DNA of 64,000 nt. Source: Nocardia suismassiliense (lineage in GTDB: Bacteria; Actinomycetota; Actinomycetes; Mycobacteriales; Mycobacteriaceae). The stretch spans positions 5,647,937-5,711,936 of the forward strand of contig NZ_LT985361.1 in assembly GCF_900269665.1 (NCBI RefSeq), read 5' to 3'. This document shows positions 16,035-25,042 of the stretch, in pieces (the first letter of the stretch is position 1; the number at the start of each line of letters is the position of its first letter). The translations under genes and the position numbers were made by a program. Under the pieces are notes generated by a model. The model ran no database searches. It was not told where the DNA came from and worked only from the letters and a program-made list of their open reading frames with translations.

Positions 16035-17381
16035 CTAGGCGGCGCCCCTGCGGTGCACCGTCATCGGCAACGCGTCCACCGGCATCGTGACCGCCGGTTT
16101 CGGCTTCGGCTGGTGCCCCGGCACGGAGACCAGCCGCCAGCGCGCGGCGATCGTCGCGAGCACGATAATCAACTCGGCCCAGGAGAACGACTCACCGATA
16201 CAGCCGTGCACGCCCGCCCCGAACGGCATGAACGCGTTGCGCTGAACGCCGGTCACGCGCTCGGGCAACCAGCGGTCCGGATCGAATACCTTCGGCTCGG
16301 CGAAGATTTCGGGATTGTGGTTGAGCGCGTAGAAGCTGTAGAGCACCACCTCGTCGGCCGGTATGCGGTAGCCGCCGAGTTCGGTATCCCGCGTCGTCGT
16401 CCTGGTCTGGAAGAAGCCTTGGGTGCGCAGGCGCAGCGTTTCGGTGAGCACCCGGCGGGTGTATTCCAGCTGAGCGACATCGTCGTATTCGGCGGCCCGA
16501 CCGGCGAGCACGCGGTCCACTTCCTCGTGCAGCCGCCGCTCGACCTCCGGATGGGTGGCGATCTCGTGGAATGCCCACGCCAAGGTATTGCTGATCGTGT
16601 TGCTGCCCGCGATGAAGAAGGTCAGCACCTCGTCGTGTATCTGCTGATCGCTCATGCTCGGCGTGCCATCGTCGTCGCGGGCGAGCAGCATCATCGACAA
16701 GAGATCGCCGCGGTCGACGCCGTCGGCCCGGCCCGCCCGGATCGTCTCGTGAATGGTGCGCCGCAGATACTGCTCCGACTCCCGATATCGGCGATTCGCC
16801 GCGGTCGGCAGCTTCGTCAGCAGGCCGGTGGTGTCGGTCATCTTCCGGAAGAGTCCGCCGAGCACGGCTCCGGTGGCGTCCATGAATCGACGCTGGTCCA
16901 GCGCGGTACCCGGCGCGAAGATCACCTGGGTCACATTGGCCAGCGCGAGTTCGTCCATCTCCCGCTCGACCCGAAGGGTTTCACCCTCGGACCACGCCTC
17001 CATCGTCGCCACGGTCAAACCGCTGATCAGCGACGAGTAATGGACGATCCGCTTGCGGTGGAAAGCCGGCTGCAGCAGGCGGCGCTGGCGCCGATGGAAT
17101 TCGCCGTCCGAGATCCCGAGGCCGTTGCCGAACATCACGCGGAACCGTTCGGTGATCGGGCCGCCCCTGGCGAATATCTCCGGTGCGCGCATGACCTGCC
17201 GCATCAGGTCGGCGTCGTTGATCACGTACATCGGCCTGCGGCCGAGCCGGATCATGGTCACCGGATCGCCGGACTGCAAGGAGAGCAGCAATTCGCCTGG
17301 ACGTCGTTTCATCTCGAGCCCGTGGCCGAGTAGCGGCATACCGCCGGGCGTAATCGCCGGCTGTCGAGCAATAGTGGTCAT
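16035..17381 (-). CDS. Cytochrome P450 (448 aa)
   Basis: The heme loop FMPFGAGVHGCIGES with Cys at about 392, the ExxR motif (ETLRLR) and the PxRF-like PDRW are present. The I-helix motif reads FIAGSNTISN: the usual acidic residue before the Thr is Asn, which could alter proton delivery. It resembles soluble bacterial P450s of terpene and fatty-acid type; there is no membrane anchor. No ferredoxin gene is adjacent. It precedes the SRPBCC gene at 17415 by 33 bp in reverse order (same strand, downstream), so the two are likely one transcript. Confidence 0.9.
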   Translation of the reverse strand: MTTIARQPAITPGGMPLLGHGLEMKRRPGELLLSLQSGDPVTMIRLGRRPMYVINDADLMRQVMRAPEIFARGGPITERFRVMFGNGLGISDGEFHRRQRRLLQPAFHRKRIVHYSSLISGLTVATMEAWSEGETLRVEREMDELALANVTQVIFAPGTALDQRRFMDATGAVLGGLFRKMTDTTGLLTKLPTAANRRYRESEQYLRRTIHETIRAGRADGVDRGDLLSMMLLARDDDGTPSMSDQQIHDEVLTFFIAGSNTISNTLAWAFHEIATHPEVERRLHEEVDRVLAGRAAEYDDVAQLEYTRRVLTETLRLRTQGFFQTRTTTRDTELGGYRIPADEVVLYSFYALNHNPEIFAEPKVFDPDRWLPERVTGVQRNAFMPFGAGVHGCIGESFSWAELIIVLATIAARWRLVSVPGHQPKPKPAVTMPVDALPMTVHRRGAA

Positions 17382-17414
17382 CGGTTCGCCACTTTCTGAA
17401 TCGGGCCGCGCGAC

Positions 17415-17945
17415 TTATTCGTCGCCGCGCGTGGCATGGGCGGCCGACGGCACGGTGGCGAGAACCGTTCCGGTTTCCAGCAGGGCTTTGAGATTGTTCA
17501 TCAGCCCCGGCCAGCCACCACTGCCTTCGAGTTGGCCGCTGATCGCCCGATACATGACACTGCCCGGCTCGAAGCCGTCGTGGGTCACCGTCAGCCGGAC
17601 CTGGCCTTCGCTCTCGGGTTCGATGTCGAAGGTGACCCTGGTGCGCGGTTCCTTGGCGTACTCGGCGAACTCCTCGTCCGTCCAGCCGAAAAGCTGGGCG
17701 TGCGCGGGTTGCAGAAGGTGCCAGCTGTAGGAGAGCAGGCGAGGCGGGTCCGCTGCCAGCACGACCTGGCCCAGATCCTGGAATTCTTCCTCCGGCATGT
17801 TCTGCCATTTCACCGGCGATCCCACTCGCCAATCGGATTGCATTCCGACGCCGAACCAATATCGGCGGGTGAATTCCGGTTCGGTCAATGCTGCCCAGAG
17901 CTGCGCGGGTGTCGTCGCAATGCGTGTCGTATAGGTGAATTCCAT
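17415..17945 (-). CDS. SRPBCC (AHSA1-like) domain protein, paralogue 2 (176 aa)
   Basis: It begins with FTYTTRIATTPAQLWAALTE, followed by EFTRRYWFGVGMQSDW and strands typical of the AHSA1 family (VTFDIEPESEGQVRLTVTH). AGAAGG is well spaced for the ATG at 17945; two upstream in-frame ATGs lack a ribosome site. A TATAGC box at about 17975 (minus strand) may be the promoter. Likely transcribed with the downstream P450. Confidence 0.8.
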   Translation of the reverse strand: MEFTYTTRIATTPAQLWAALTEPEFTRRYWFGVGMQSDWRVGSPVKWQNMPEEEFQDLGQVVLAADPPRLLSYSWHLLQPAHAQLFGWTDEEFAEYAKEPRTRVTFDIEPESEGQVRLTVTHDGFEPGSVMYRAISGQLEGSGGWPGLMNNLKALLETGTVLATVPSAAHATRGDE

Positions 17946-18047
17946 GGTGCTCATCCTTCTGCACATCAATGCTGCTATAGCTGATCGTGGTCGGCTGCCC
18001 GACCGCATCACGACGTCACCCGCTACCCGTACTACCTCATCTGCGAA

Positions 18048-18533
18048 TTACCGCCGCAGGTTCGGTGGATTCTCGTCCAGCACCAGCCGGAGGGTGACGT
18101 CGTGCTCGAGGGCCGCTTTCAAACTGGCGACCAGGTAGGCGAATCCGGCCGTCGAATCCCGGACCCCGTCGATCTGGGCTTGCAGATCGCCGCCGTACCC
18201 GCTCTCGGTGATATGCAGGTACGTGGAGTCGTTCTCATACGGTGTGAACGAGAACTCGACGGTGGTCGGCTCGTCGGGATTGTAATTGTCCCAAGTGAAT
18301 TGGATACTGCTGTCCGGGTCGAATTTCAGAACCCGAATCGTGCGCGCCACGCCGTACATCTCCCATTCCCAGGTGAGTTCGGCACCCTCTGCCATCCGGC
18401 CACTGCTCTTCGTGTACCAGAATTTGGACGTGATCGAGGGGTCTGCCAGGGCCTCGAAGACGTCGTGCGGCGCACGGCGGATGAGCATGCCGAGGTCAAC
18501 GGACGGGGGTTGGATCGGCTGCGGCGCAACCAT
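18048..18533 (-). CDS. SRPBCC (AHSA1-like) domain protein, paralogue 3 (161 aa)
   Basis: The fold pattern matches AHSA1: MLIRRAPHDVFEALADPSIT, FWYTKSSGRMAEGAELTWEW, VEFSFTPYENDSTYLHITES, and a C-terminal helix TAGFAYLVASLKAALEHD. It is the second SRPBCC protein on this transcript, about 100 bp upstream of paralogue 2. AGGAG is positioned before the ATG. Ligand unknown. Confidence 0.8.
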   Translation of the reverse strand: MVAPQPIQPPSVDLGMLIRRAPHDVFEALADPSITSKFWYTKSSGRMAEGAELTWEWEMYGVARTIRVLKFDPDSSIQFTWDNYNPDEPTTVEFSFTPYENDSTYLHITESGYGGDLQAQIDGVRDSTAGFAYLVASLKAALEHDVTLRLVLDENPPNLRR

Positions 18534-18639
18534 GGTGTCTCCTGTTCGGTGAAGGGAATCGATAACTCTTTCGGTAGTGGTTCGGATTCACCGTAACGGT
18601 GGATGGGTGTCGTCGTGGGTCATTCGAGCATGTGAGGGG

Positions 18640-20370
18640 TCACTTTCCGTCGAGCCACAGGTTGGTCAGATCGCCGTTGAGCACCGGATAAGGCAGCCAG
18701 TTCCGCACGGTCGTCGCGTGGAACCAGTACTGGTGCGCGAAGAGGATGGGCACCACGGCGGCGTCGTGCAGCACCTCGGCCTCCATCCGGCGGAACAGTT
18801 CGCCGGATCGTGCTTCGTCGGCCGAAGTGAGTGCGGCGCCGAGCAACTCGTTGACCTTCGCATTGCGATAGCGGCCGAAGTTCGAGCCCCAGTCACCGTG
18901 TTCGACCACGCCCCGGCTGTCGAACAGCGGTTGCAAGTAGGTTCGGGCGTTGTTGCCGTACCAGTCCGGCTCCCAGCCGGTAAGGGCAATGTCCCAACTC
19001 TTTTGAGTGACCGAGGTGGAGAGGTAGTCCGTGAAGAGTTCGTTGATCGAGACGCCGACCAGCTCGACGCGGATACCAGCCCGGGCCAGCGCCGTCTTCA
19101 CCGCCTCGGCCGTCTCGGGGTGGATGTCGCGGTCGCGGAAGACCAACCGCAGCGTGAGCCCGTCCGGGTAACCGGCGGCGGCGAGCAGTTTTCTGGCCAG
19201 CTCCGGATCGCCACGGCCGCCTTCGGTTTCGTACGGACGAAATTCGCGGTGCGCGGTGCAGAGCGGAGGCAGGATCTGATCGGCGATGTCATTGAGCCTC
19301 GGACCACCCCACACTCGCGACACCGCAGCCTTGTCCACCGCGTACTGCAGCGCGACTCGAACCTCTCGGACCGTCATGACGGGGCTGGCGAAGTTGATCA
19401 CCAGATAGGGACTGAACAAACCGGCGGGATACACCTCCAGCCGCGGGTCATCGCCGTGCAGTAGTGGCGGGAGTTCCTCAGTGAGCGGCTGGATGTCCCA
19501 CAGCATGTCGGCCGCACCGGTGGCAACCAGATCGTGGGCCGCACGCTCGGACATGCCCTCGCGAACGACGATGGAGTCCACATAGGCGGCCCGCAGGCGA
19601 TCGGACTTCGGTTCCCATGCGGGGTTGCGCTCGAGCACGATCCGTTCTCCCGGAACGTAATTCACCACCTGGTAAGGGCCGAGCGAGGCGAGGACGCGGT
19701 TGAACTCGTGGCTGCCGGGGACGTAATCCAGGTACTCGACCGGTGCGGGCGTGGCGAACGGCAAGGCGAGCATGTTCAAGAAGTCGGAGGTGGGATAGCG
19801 AGTGGTGAGCCAGATCTCCCGGTCCCCGCGCACGCGCACACCGCGAATCTCGGTGTGCTCCATGGTTTCCGCAATGGTGTCGCGCGGCGCGGCCGCCACC
19901 GCGTCCCGGAACTCGGTCAGGCCGTCGATCGTGCTCAGGTAGTAGGCCAGGCCGGGACTGCTCGCGAGCGGATGAGCCAGTCGCTTGATCCCGCGGACGA
20001 CATCGCCGGCGACGAGCGGGCGGATGCCCCACGGGGTATTCCACCGGAGGTCCTCGGCGAGGGTGAAGCGATACTGCGTGCCGTCCGCGCCGATCCGGCC
20101 GTTCGCCACGGTCGGCACCTCGGTTGCCAAGTCCGCGACGATCTTTCCCGCCGCCGCGCGGTTGCGGCTCGCGACGTAGCCGACCAGCTGCCGCGTGTAA
20201 CCACGGACGATGCCACGGGTAGCCGTGTGGTACGCCAGCGCGGGGTCGAGGTAGTCGACGTCGCCGGCCCCGACCAGGGTGAGCGTACCGCCGCGCCGGG
20301 GCGCTTGCTGCTCGGTCGAGCCAGCAGTTCGAGTCGTTGTTTCCCGCACTGCCACACCGCCTTTCCGCAT
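18640..20370 (-). CDS. Cytoplasmic-type family 5 peptide-binding protein, paralogue 2 (576 aa)
   Basis: Family 5 SBP features run end to end (YRFTLAEDLRWNTPWG, VAGDVVRGIKRLAHP, LGPYQVVNYVPGERIVLERN, VRVALQYAVDKAAV, NNARTYLQPLF). The N terminus is polar (RETTTRTAGSTEQQAPRRGG) without a hydrophobic core or lipobox, so export is unlikely. The start is uncertain: ATG 20370, or GTG codons at 20355 and 20349 behind AAAGG. It is divergent from paralogue 3. No transporter permease is present in the window. Confidence 0.78.
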   Translation of the reverse strand: MRKGGVAVRETTTRTAGSTEQQAPRRGGTLTLVGAGDVDYLDPALAYHTATRGIVRGYTRQLVGYVASRNRAAAGKIVADLATEVPTVANGRIGADGTQYRFTLAEDLRWNTPWGIRPLVAGDVVRGIKRLAHPLASSPGLAYYLSTIDGLTEFRDAVAAAPRDTIAETMEHTEIRGVRVRGDREIWLTTRYPTSDFLNMLALPFATPAPVEYLDYVPGSHEFNRVLASLGPYQVVNYVPGERIVLERNPAWEPKSDRLRAAYVDSIVVREGMSERAAHDLVATGAADMLWDIQPLTEELPPLLHGDDPRLEVYPAGLFSPYLVINFASPVMTVREVRVALQYAVDKAAVSRVWGGPRLNDIADQILPPLCTAHREFRPYETEGGRGDPELARKLLAAAGYPDGLTLRLVFRDRDIHPETAEAVKTALARAGIRVELVGVSINELFTDYLSTSVTQKSWDIALTGWEPDWYGNNARTYLQPLFDSRGVVEHGDWGSNFGRYRNAKVNELLGAALTSADEARSGELFRRMEAEVLHDAAVVPILFAHQYWFHATTVRNWLPYPVLNGDLTNLWLDGK

Positions 20371-20383
20371 CCGCCCCAAAGTA

Positions 20384-20402
20384 TACTTCTATTACATATA
20401 GT
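20384..20402 (+). promoter_or_regulatory. Cluster promoter element, copy 7
   Basis: Plus strand TACTTCT, ATTACA, TATAGT, then GATC, in the divergent gap between the two binding-protein genes. The GATC after the -10 box also follows copies 1 and 3. Confidence 0.55.
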
Positions 20403-20446
20403 GATCTAGAGGATCTTTCGGCGCGGTCCGAACCAGGAGGTCGGCA

Positions 20447-22159
20447 ATGAGCGGTGATCAGCCACGGTACGGCGGCATCTTGCGCCTGTACGGGCCGGGA
20501 AGCATGGACCATGTCGACCCGGCGAGCTCCTATTACATGCTGTCCGGGCAGATCATCAGACTGTTCACCCGTCAGCTGTTCACCTATCGTCCGGTGGCGC
20601 ACCTGAACGACTGGAACCAAGTGACGCCGGTACCCGATGTCGCGCTGGAGATCCCGACGATCGACAACGGCGGTCTCAGTCCCGACCACCTGACCTACAC
20701 CGTCCGCCTGCGCCCGGGGGTCCTTTGGGACACCACCCCACCGCGCGAGGTGACCGCAGCGGACTTCGTCCGTGGCTTCAAACGCATGTGCAATCCCGTG
20801 CTCCGGGCCGGCGCGATCCACTACTACACCAGCACCATCAAGGGCGTAGCCGAATACTGCGACGACTACGCCGCCGCTGTGCCGCAACGGAATCCGACGC
20901 CGGCCGAGCTGGCGCGGTTCCAGAACTCCCGCGAGATCCCGGGGATCACCGCGGTCGACGATCGGACCCTGGTGTTCGAGTTGATCCGGCCTGCACTGGA
21001 CTTCATCCACATCATCTCGATGATGTTCGCGTCACCGGCCCCGGTGGAGTATGACGACTTCGTCCCCGACAGTCCCGAATTCCGTCGGAACGTCAGGTCG
21101 CTGGGCCCTTACCGGCTGACCCACTACGACCACGGCGCGGAACTGCGCATGGCCCGAAATCCGGTGTGGCGCCAGGAGACCGATCCCGTCCGGCACCAGT
21201 ATCTCGACGGTGTCGAGGTCATCATGGAGAAGGCGACACCGGAGCAGGTCGGGCAGCGGATCAGAGCCGGGCACGCGGACCTGTCCTGGGCGTCCCCCGT
21301 CACCGAAACCTACGACGAGAATCCCACCGATCCGGGTAACAACCTCGGCTATGCGTTGAATCCGTACGTTGTGTTCAACACGGTCAGCCCGAACGCCGAC
21401 GGCGCCATGGGCAAAGCCGAAGTGCGCCAGGCGATCTCCTACGCGATCGATAAAACGACGATGGTCGACATCTTCGACAAGTTGAGCGTCGGTACGGTGA
21501 TGTGGCCCGCCCACTCCGCCATTCCGCCGGGCAATTACGGCTACGAGGACTTCGATCTCTACGCGACACCGGGCGATCGAGGTGATCCGGCGAAGGCGCG
21601 CGAACTCCTCACCGCCGCAGGTTATCCGGACGGCCTGACGTTGACGGTCGTGCATCGTGATGTGGACGCGAACCCCGAGGTCGCCGACGCACTGGCCACC
21701 GACCTCGCGAAGATCGGCATCACCCTGCGTTTGATCGCGCTGGGCCACGCCGACTTCTACCCCTTCCTCCGGGATCCGGCCAATGCGCGGGCGGGCGCCT
21801 GGGACATGTCGACCCCGGCGTGGACCCCGGATTGGTTCGGTAACAACGGGCGCGCCTTCCTGCAACCGATGTTGCAGACCAACGAGGTTCGCGGTACCGG
21901 CAACTACGGGTGCTACAGCAACCCCGACGTCGACCGCATGATCGAAAAGGCGCTCTCGGCAACCGATCCGGCCGACGCGCACGCGGCATGGCACGCGGTG
22001 GATCTGCAGGTGATGCGGGACGCGGCCATCGTGCCGATCCTGGTGCACGCACCGACTATCCCGCACATCCGCGGTGCCCGGGTGCGCAATGCGATCGCCA
22101 TGCCCACCATCGATCGCTGGTTCGACCTGTCCAACCTCTGGCTCGATACCGGCGAATGA
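20447..22159 (+). CDS. Cytoplasmic-type family 5 peptide-binding protein, paralogue 3 (570 aa)
   Basis: Very similar to paralogue 1 over the full length: ILRLYGPGSMDHVDPASSYY, RLFTRQLFTYRP, FVRGFKRMCNP, EYCDDYAA and VRQAISYAIDK. The N terminus MSGDQPRYGG lacks a signal peptide. AGGAGGT precedes the ATG. Its stop overlaps the start of the DUF885-type peptidase gene (ATGA), pairing a peptide binder with a peptidase, just as paralogue 1 is paired with a PLP enzyme. Confidence 0.8.
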   Translation: MSGDQPRYGGILRLYGPGSMDHVDPASSYYMLSGQIIRLFTRQLFTYRPVAHLNDWNQVTPVPDVALEIPTIDNGGLSPDHLTYTVRLRPGVLWDTTPPREVTAADFVRGFKRMCNPVLRAGAIHYYTSTIKGVAEYCDDYAAAVPQRNPTPAELARFQNSREIPGITAVDDRTLVFELIRPALDFIHIISMMFASPAPVEYDDFVPDSPEFRRNVRSLGPYRLTHYDHGAELRMARNPVWRQETDPVRHQYLDGVEVIMEKATPEQVGQRIRAGHADLSWASPVTETYDENPTDPGNNLGYALNPYVVFNTVSPNADGAMGKAEVRQAISYAIDKTTMVDIFDKLSVGTVMWPAHSAIPPGNYGYEDFDLYATPGDRGDPAKARELLTAAGYPDGLTLTVVHRDVDANPEVADALATDLAKIGITLRLIALGHADFYPFLRDPANARAGAWDMSTPAWTPDWFGNNGRAFLQPMLQTNEVRGTGNYGCYSNPDVDRMIEKALSATDPADAHAAWHAVDLQVMRDAAIVPILVHAPTIPHIRGARVRNAIAMPTIDRWFDLSNLWLDTGE

Positions 22160-23415
22160 ACGTCCCCGATCCCGATCAGCCGTGCTACGAGCCGGTGGTC
22201 CGCGAGTATCTGTTGCTGGGTTTGCGCCTGGGCAAACTGATCGACGGTTTCGTGGACTGCTGGTTCGGCGATCCCCGGCTCTCGGCTCGCGTCGACGAGG
22301 AATCGCCCGCCAATCCCACCGAGTTGGCTCGGCACGCGGCCAGGCTGCGGGCCGAACTCGCCGATTCGGGTCTGCCCGACGTGCGGCAGCGGTATCTGTC
22401 CGCGCAACTCACGGCGCTGGAATGTGTGGCAAAACGGCTGTCCGGCAAGGACATACCCTTCCTGGACGAGATTCGTCAGTACTTCGACGTCGACATCACC
22501 ATCGGCGATCCCGAGTGTTATGCGAACGCGCACAAGGCGATCGCCGACTTATTACCGGGCAGCGGAGGCTTGCAGGAAAGGCTCGACGCGTACTACGAGC
22601 GCAATCGCATTCCACCGGACCGCTTGCAGCGAGCCGTACAAGCTGTCTCCGACGAACTGCGTATGCTCGCACAACCGCTGTTCGGCTTGCCGGCCGGCGA
22701 GCGCGTCGATTACGAGGTGGTGCATGGCAAGCCCTGGAATGCCTTCAACAGGTATCTGGGTGGCTTTCGCTCCGAGGTCGCGCTCAACGACGAGGCCGGG
22801 CGCGCGATCGCGGCCCTGCCGATCCTCGTGACCCACGAGTCGTATCCGGGCCACCACACCGATCATTGCCTCAAGGAGGCCGGGCTCGTGCGCGAGCAGG
22901 GGCACGCCGAACAGCTCATCTCGCTGGTGAACACGCCGCAATGCCTCATCTCGGAGGGTACGGCTGAACTCGCGCACGTGGCCGTCCTCGGCTCGGGGTG
23001 GGGCGAATGGACAGCGAGAATCCTTGCCGCAGAAGGTATATTCAGCGACGGTGCGCTCGTCGAGCGAGTGCGGACACTGGTTCAGCGGCTGTTGCCCGCT
23101 CGCCAGGATGCGGCGATCATGCTGCACGACCGGGGAGCGGATGTCGACGACGTCACCGACTATCTCGAACGGTGGCTGCTGCTTCCGCGCGACCGAGCCC
23201 AGCACATGGTGAGCTTCCTGACCGACCCGCTGTGGCGGGCATACACGGTCACCTACATCGAGGGAGCGCGACTGGTCGGCGCGTGGTTGGAAGCGAAACC
23301 GGCGAATCAGCCTGTCGCCGAACGTTATCTGAGCCTGCTCCGGAACCCGTTGCTGCCGTCCGACCTGCAGCGCGAGCTGGACGCGACGAAAGTGTCACCG
23401 GCTATTGGGCACTGA
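22156..23415 (+). CDS. DUF885-type metallopeptidase-like protein (419 aa)
   Basis: The zinc motif HESYPGHH (in VTHESYPGHHTDH) and the second-site segment LISEGTAELA match the DUF885 carboxypeptidase-like family, whose members have the gluzincin-type HExxPGHH variant. At 419 residues it is shorter than the usual 550-600, mainly at the N terminus. No signal peptide is seen, so it acts in the cytosol. It is translationally coupled to binding-protein paralogue 3 by ATGA. A peptide-trimming step in the pathway is a plausible inference. The 3' end overlaps the convergent propeller gene by 14 bp. Confidence 0.75.
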   Translation: MNVPDPDQPCYEPVVREYLLLGLRLGKLIDGFVDCWFGDPRLSARVDEESPANPTELARHAARLRAELADSGLPDVRQRYLSAQLTALECVAKRLSGKDIPFLDEIRQYFDVDITIGDPECYANAHKAIADLLPGSGGLQERLDAYYERNRIPPDRLQRAVQAVSDELRMLAQPLFGLPAGERVDYEVVHGKPWNAFNRYLGGFRSEVALNDEAGRAIAALPILVTHESYPGHHTDHCLKEAGLVREQGHAEQLISLVNTPQCLISEGTAELAHVAVLGSGWGEWTARILAAEGIFSDGALVERVRTLVQRLLPARQDAAIMLHDRGADVDDVTDYLERWLLLPRDRAQHMVSFLTDPLWRAYTVTYIEGARLVGAWLEAKPANQPVAERYLSLLRNPLLPSDLQRELDATKVSPAIGH

Positions 23416-24040
23416 TGCCGGGCACCATGATCGCGCGCAGCTGCAAGGTGGTGTGGTCGCAGTACCAGATCCGGCTGCCGTCCCAGGTCAGCCCGGTCGG
23501 GTTGCCGGCGACATTGTACGAAGCGACCTCGCGACGCGTCTCCAGGTCGACGAGATTGATCATGGCGCCGTGGTAGTCGGCGTAGGCGAGGTAGTCGTCG
23601 GAGACGGTGACGCCGGCGGGCGGCGCGTGCACGGGAATGGTGTCGACCAGCTTGAGCCCGTCGGTAGTGCGCAGATCGATCGACTTTCGATTCTCGTAGC
23701 CGAGCCACACCCCGTGCTGGGCCGCCTCGAGTCCGGACAACCCTTCGCCCGGACGGGGATTGGGCAACTCGGTGACCGTATCGCCTGTCGCTGGGTCGAT
23801 TACGCGTAGTACCCGGTCGTCACCGACGACTTGGACCAACTGGCCACCCATCGTGGTGAGATCCGAACGCACTGCCGCGCACGGGATTCGGTGTTGAACA
23901 TCGCCCGTCGCCGGGTCGACCGCGATGATCTGGTTGAGCACACCTTCGGAGAACCAGAGCAGATCCCCCGACCAGGTCAAGCCGCACAGCTTCAGCGCGC
24001 GCACGGGGATGTCGCGCACTGTTCCGACAGAAATCGGCAT
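23402..24040 (-). CDS. Small beta-propeller protein, paralogue 2 (212 aa)
   Basis: Propeller blades LCGLTWSGDLLWFSEG, IIAVDPATGDV, RVIDPATGDTVTEL and GLTWDGSRIWYCDH are visible. It is clearly related to the propeller at 1116-1769, including the final LRAI/LRAV. It is cytosolic. The ATG overlaps the stop of the PRMT-like gene by one base (TAATG), so it is co-translated with it. An open frame extends to 24184, but the overlapped ATG is preferred. Confidence 0.7.
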   Translation of the reverse strand: MPISVGTVRDIPVRALKLCGLTWSGDLLWFSEGVLNQIIAVDPATGDVQHRIPCAAVRSDLTTMGGQLVQVVGDDRVLRVIDPATGDTVTELPNPRPGEGLSGLEAAQHGVWLGYENRKSIDLRTTDGLKLVDTIPVHAPPAGVTVSDDYLAYADYHGAMINLVDLETRREVASYNVAGNPTGLTWDGSRIWYCDHTTLQLRAIMVPGISAQ

Positions 24041-24900
24041 TACCCTTCCCCTCCCCGAGCGATGGTGCAGTCCAGCCGCCAGTCGGTGACCACCCGGGAT
24101 TGTGCGGAGCCGGACGGTCTGTGCACCGTCGCCCGGACGGCGTCGCCGCCGGTCACCGGGGTGTGCCGCAGCGGCCAGATCCACACTGCCCAGTTACATC
24201 CTTGATACGAAGGAAAATTCGACAGGGTGACGCCCTCGACGAGGTCGGCGGTGAAGAACCCCATGATGGCGTGCAAGTTGCCAGCCTGTGTGATGGGCAG
24301 GGTCACGCGGTCCGCGATCGGCACGGCATCGCTGAGCAGCCGCGGTTCCCGCTGGAAGAAGTGCAATTGGGCGTGTGGCTGGGCGAATTCTTGCACGGCG
24401 TCCAGCCGGAAGCCGTGAAAATCCTGCCCCCACATCCCCCAGCCTTCGTCGTCGAATTCGATCGCGGCGAGCGTGGTGGTCAGCTCGCGCGGGATGATCC
24501 GGCCGTCCGGCTTCAGGTTTTTGCGAGCGACACTGTCCAGCACCCGCATCATGTTCTCTTCCGGGCCGAGATTGCCCATCATCTCCGAGACGATGACGTC
24601 GGCCTTGCGCGGTAACCGGACCGCGCGCGCGTCACCCTGGATGAGGGTGAGCTGATCCTTCAGGTCGTTGGTCGCGATGATTCGTTCGGCCACCGCCGCC
24701 ACGTCCGGGTCGGCCTCGATCGCGTACACATGTTCGGCACCGTGTTTCAGCGCCAGTAGCGACAGCGCCAAAGTTCCGGCGCCGACGTCGATCACGATCG
24801 AGCCGGGCTCGACGGCCTGCTCCAGCGCCTGATCGTAAGCGTTCATCCTCGGCCGGTCGGAGAGCATCACCTGATGCATGAGAAGGGTCAGCGGATCCAC
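24040..24900 (-). CDS. PRMT-like (type I arginine methyltransferase fold) protein (286 aa)
   Basis: Motif I VIDVGAGTLALSLLALKHGA and post-I HVYAIEADP resemble protein arginine methyltransferases. The double-E loop is present as VSEMMGNLGPEENM, and the THW-like loop as GCNWAVWIWPL before VTGGDAV, i.e. with Cys-Asn-Trp instead of Thr-His-Trp. Such proteins methylate guanidino or related nitrogens; in bacteria they are uncommon and mostly pathway-specific. The GTG at 24900 is supported by GGAGG 8 nt before it. It is followed directly by the propeller gene. Confidence 0.65.
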   Translation of the reverse strand: MDPLTLLMHQVMLSDRPRMNAYDQALEQAVEPGSIVIDVGAGTLALSLLALKHGAEHVYAIEADPDVAAVAERIIATNDLKDQLTLIQGDARAVRLPRKADVIVSEMMGNLGPEENMMRVLDSVARKNLKPDGRIIPRELTTTLAAIEFDDEGWGMWGQDFHGFRLDAVQEFAQPHAQLHFFQREPRLLSDAVPIADRVTLPITQAGNLHAIMGFFTADLVEGVTLSNFPSYQGCNWAVWIWPLRHTPVTGGDAVRATVHRPSGSAQSRVVTDWRLDCTIARGGEG

Positions 24901-24922
24901 AATGCCTGCCTCCGGTCGCGGG

Positions 24923-24960
24923 TGCTGGTCCCTCCCGCACAGCGCGGTGAGGGACCAGCA
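24923..24960. repeat. 12-bp inverted repeat in the leader of the PRMT-like gene
   Basis: Arms 24923-24934 (TGCTGGTCCCTC) and 24949-24960 are exact complements with a 14-nt loop. It lies between the stop of the upstream 400-aa gene and the PRMT-like start. It could terminate the upstream transcript or form an attenuator. No T-run follows. Confidence 0.5.
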
Positions 24961-24976
24961 GGGCCGAGCTTTCGCT

Positions 24977-24996
24977 ATTGATAATTCTAGGGAACT
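24977..24996 (-). promoter_or_regulatory. Possible cluster promoter element, degenerate
   Basis: Minus strand AGTTCC, seven bases, TATCAA. A weak match with a one-base longer gap, upstream of the PRMT-like gene. Confidence 0.25.
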
Positions 24997-25042
24997 CGCC
25001 CGAGCGGCCGGCGTCAAGCGACGACCGCTCGGAAGAGCCCAC

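Noticed and set aside
24101..24184. Upstream extension of the second propeller
   Set aside because: It overlaps the PRMT-like coding region; the TAATG junction at 24038-24042 gives the better start.
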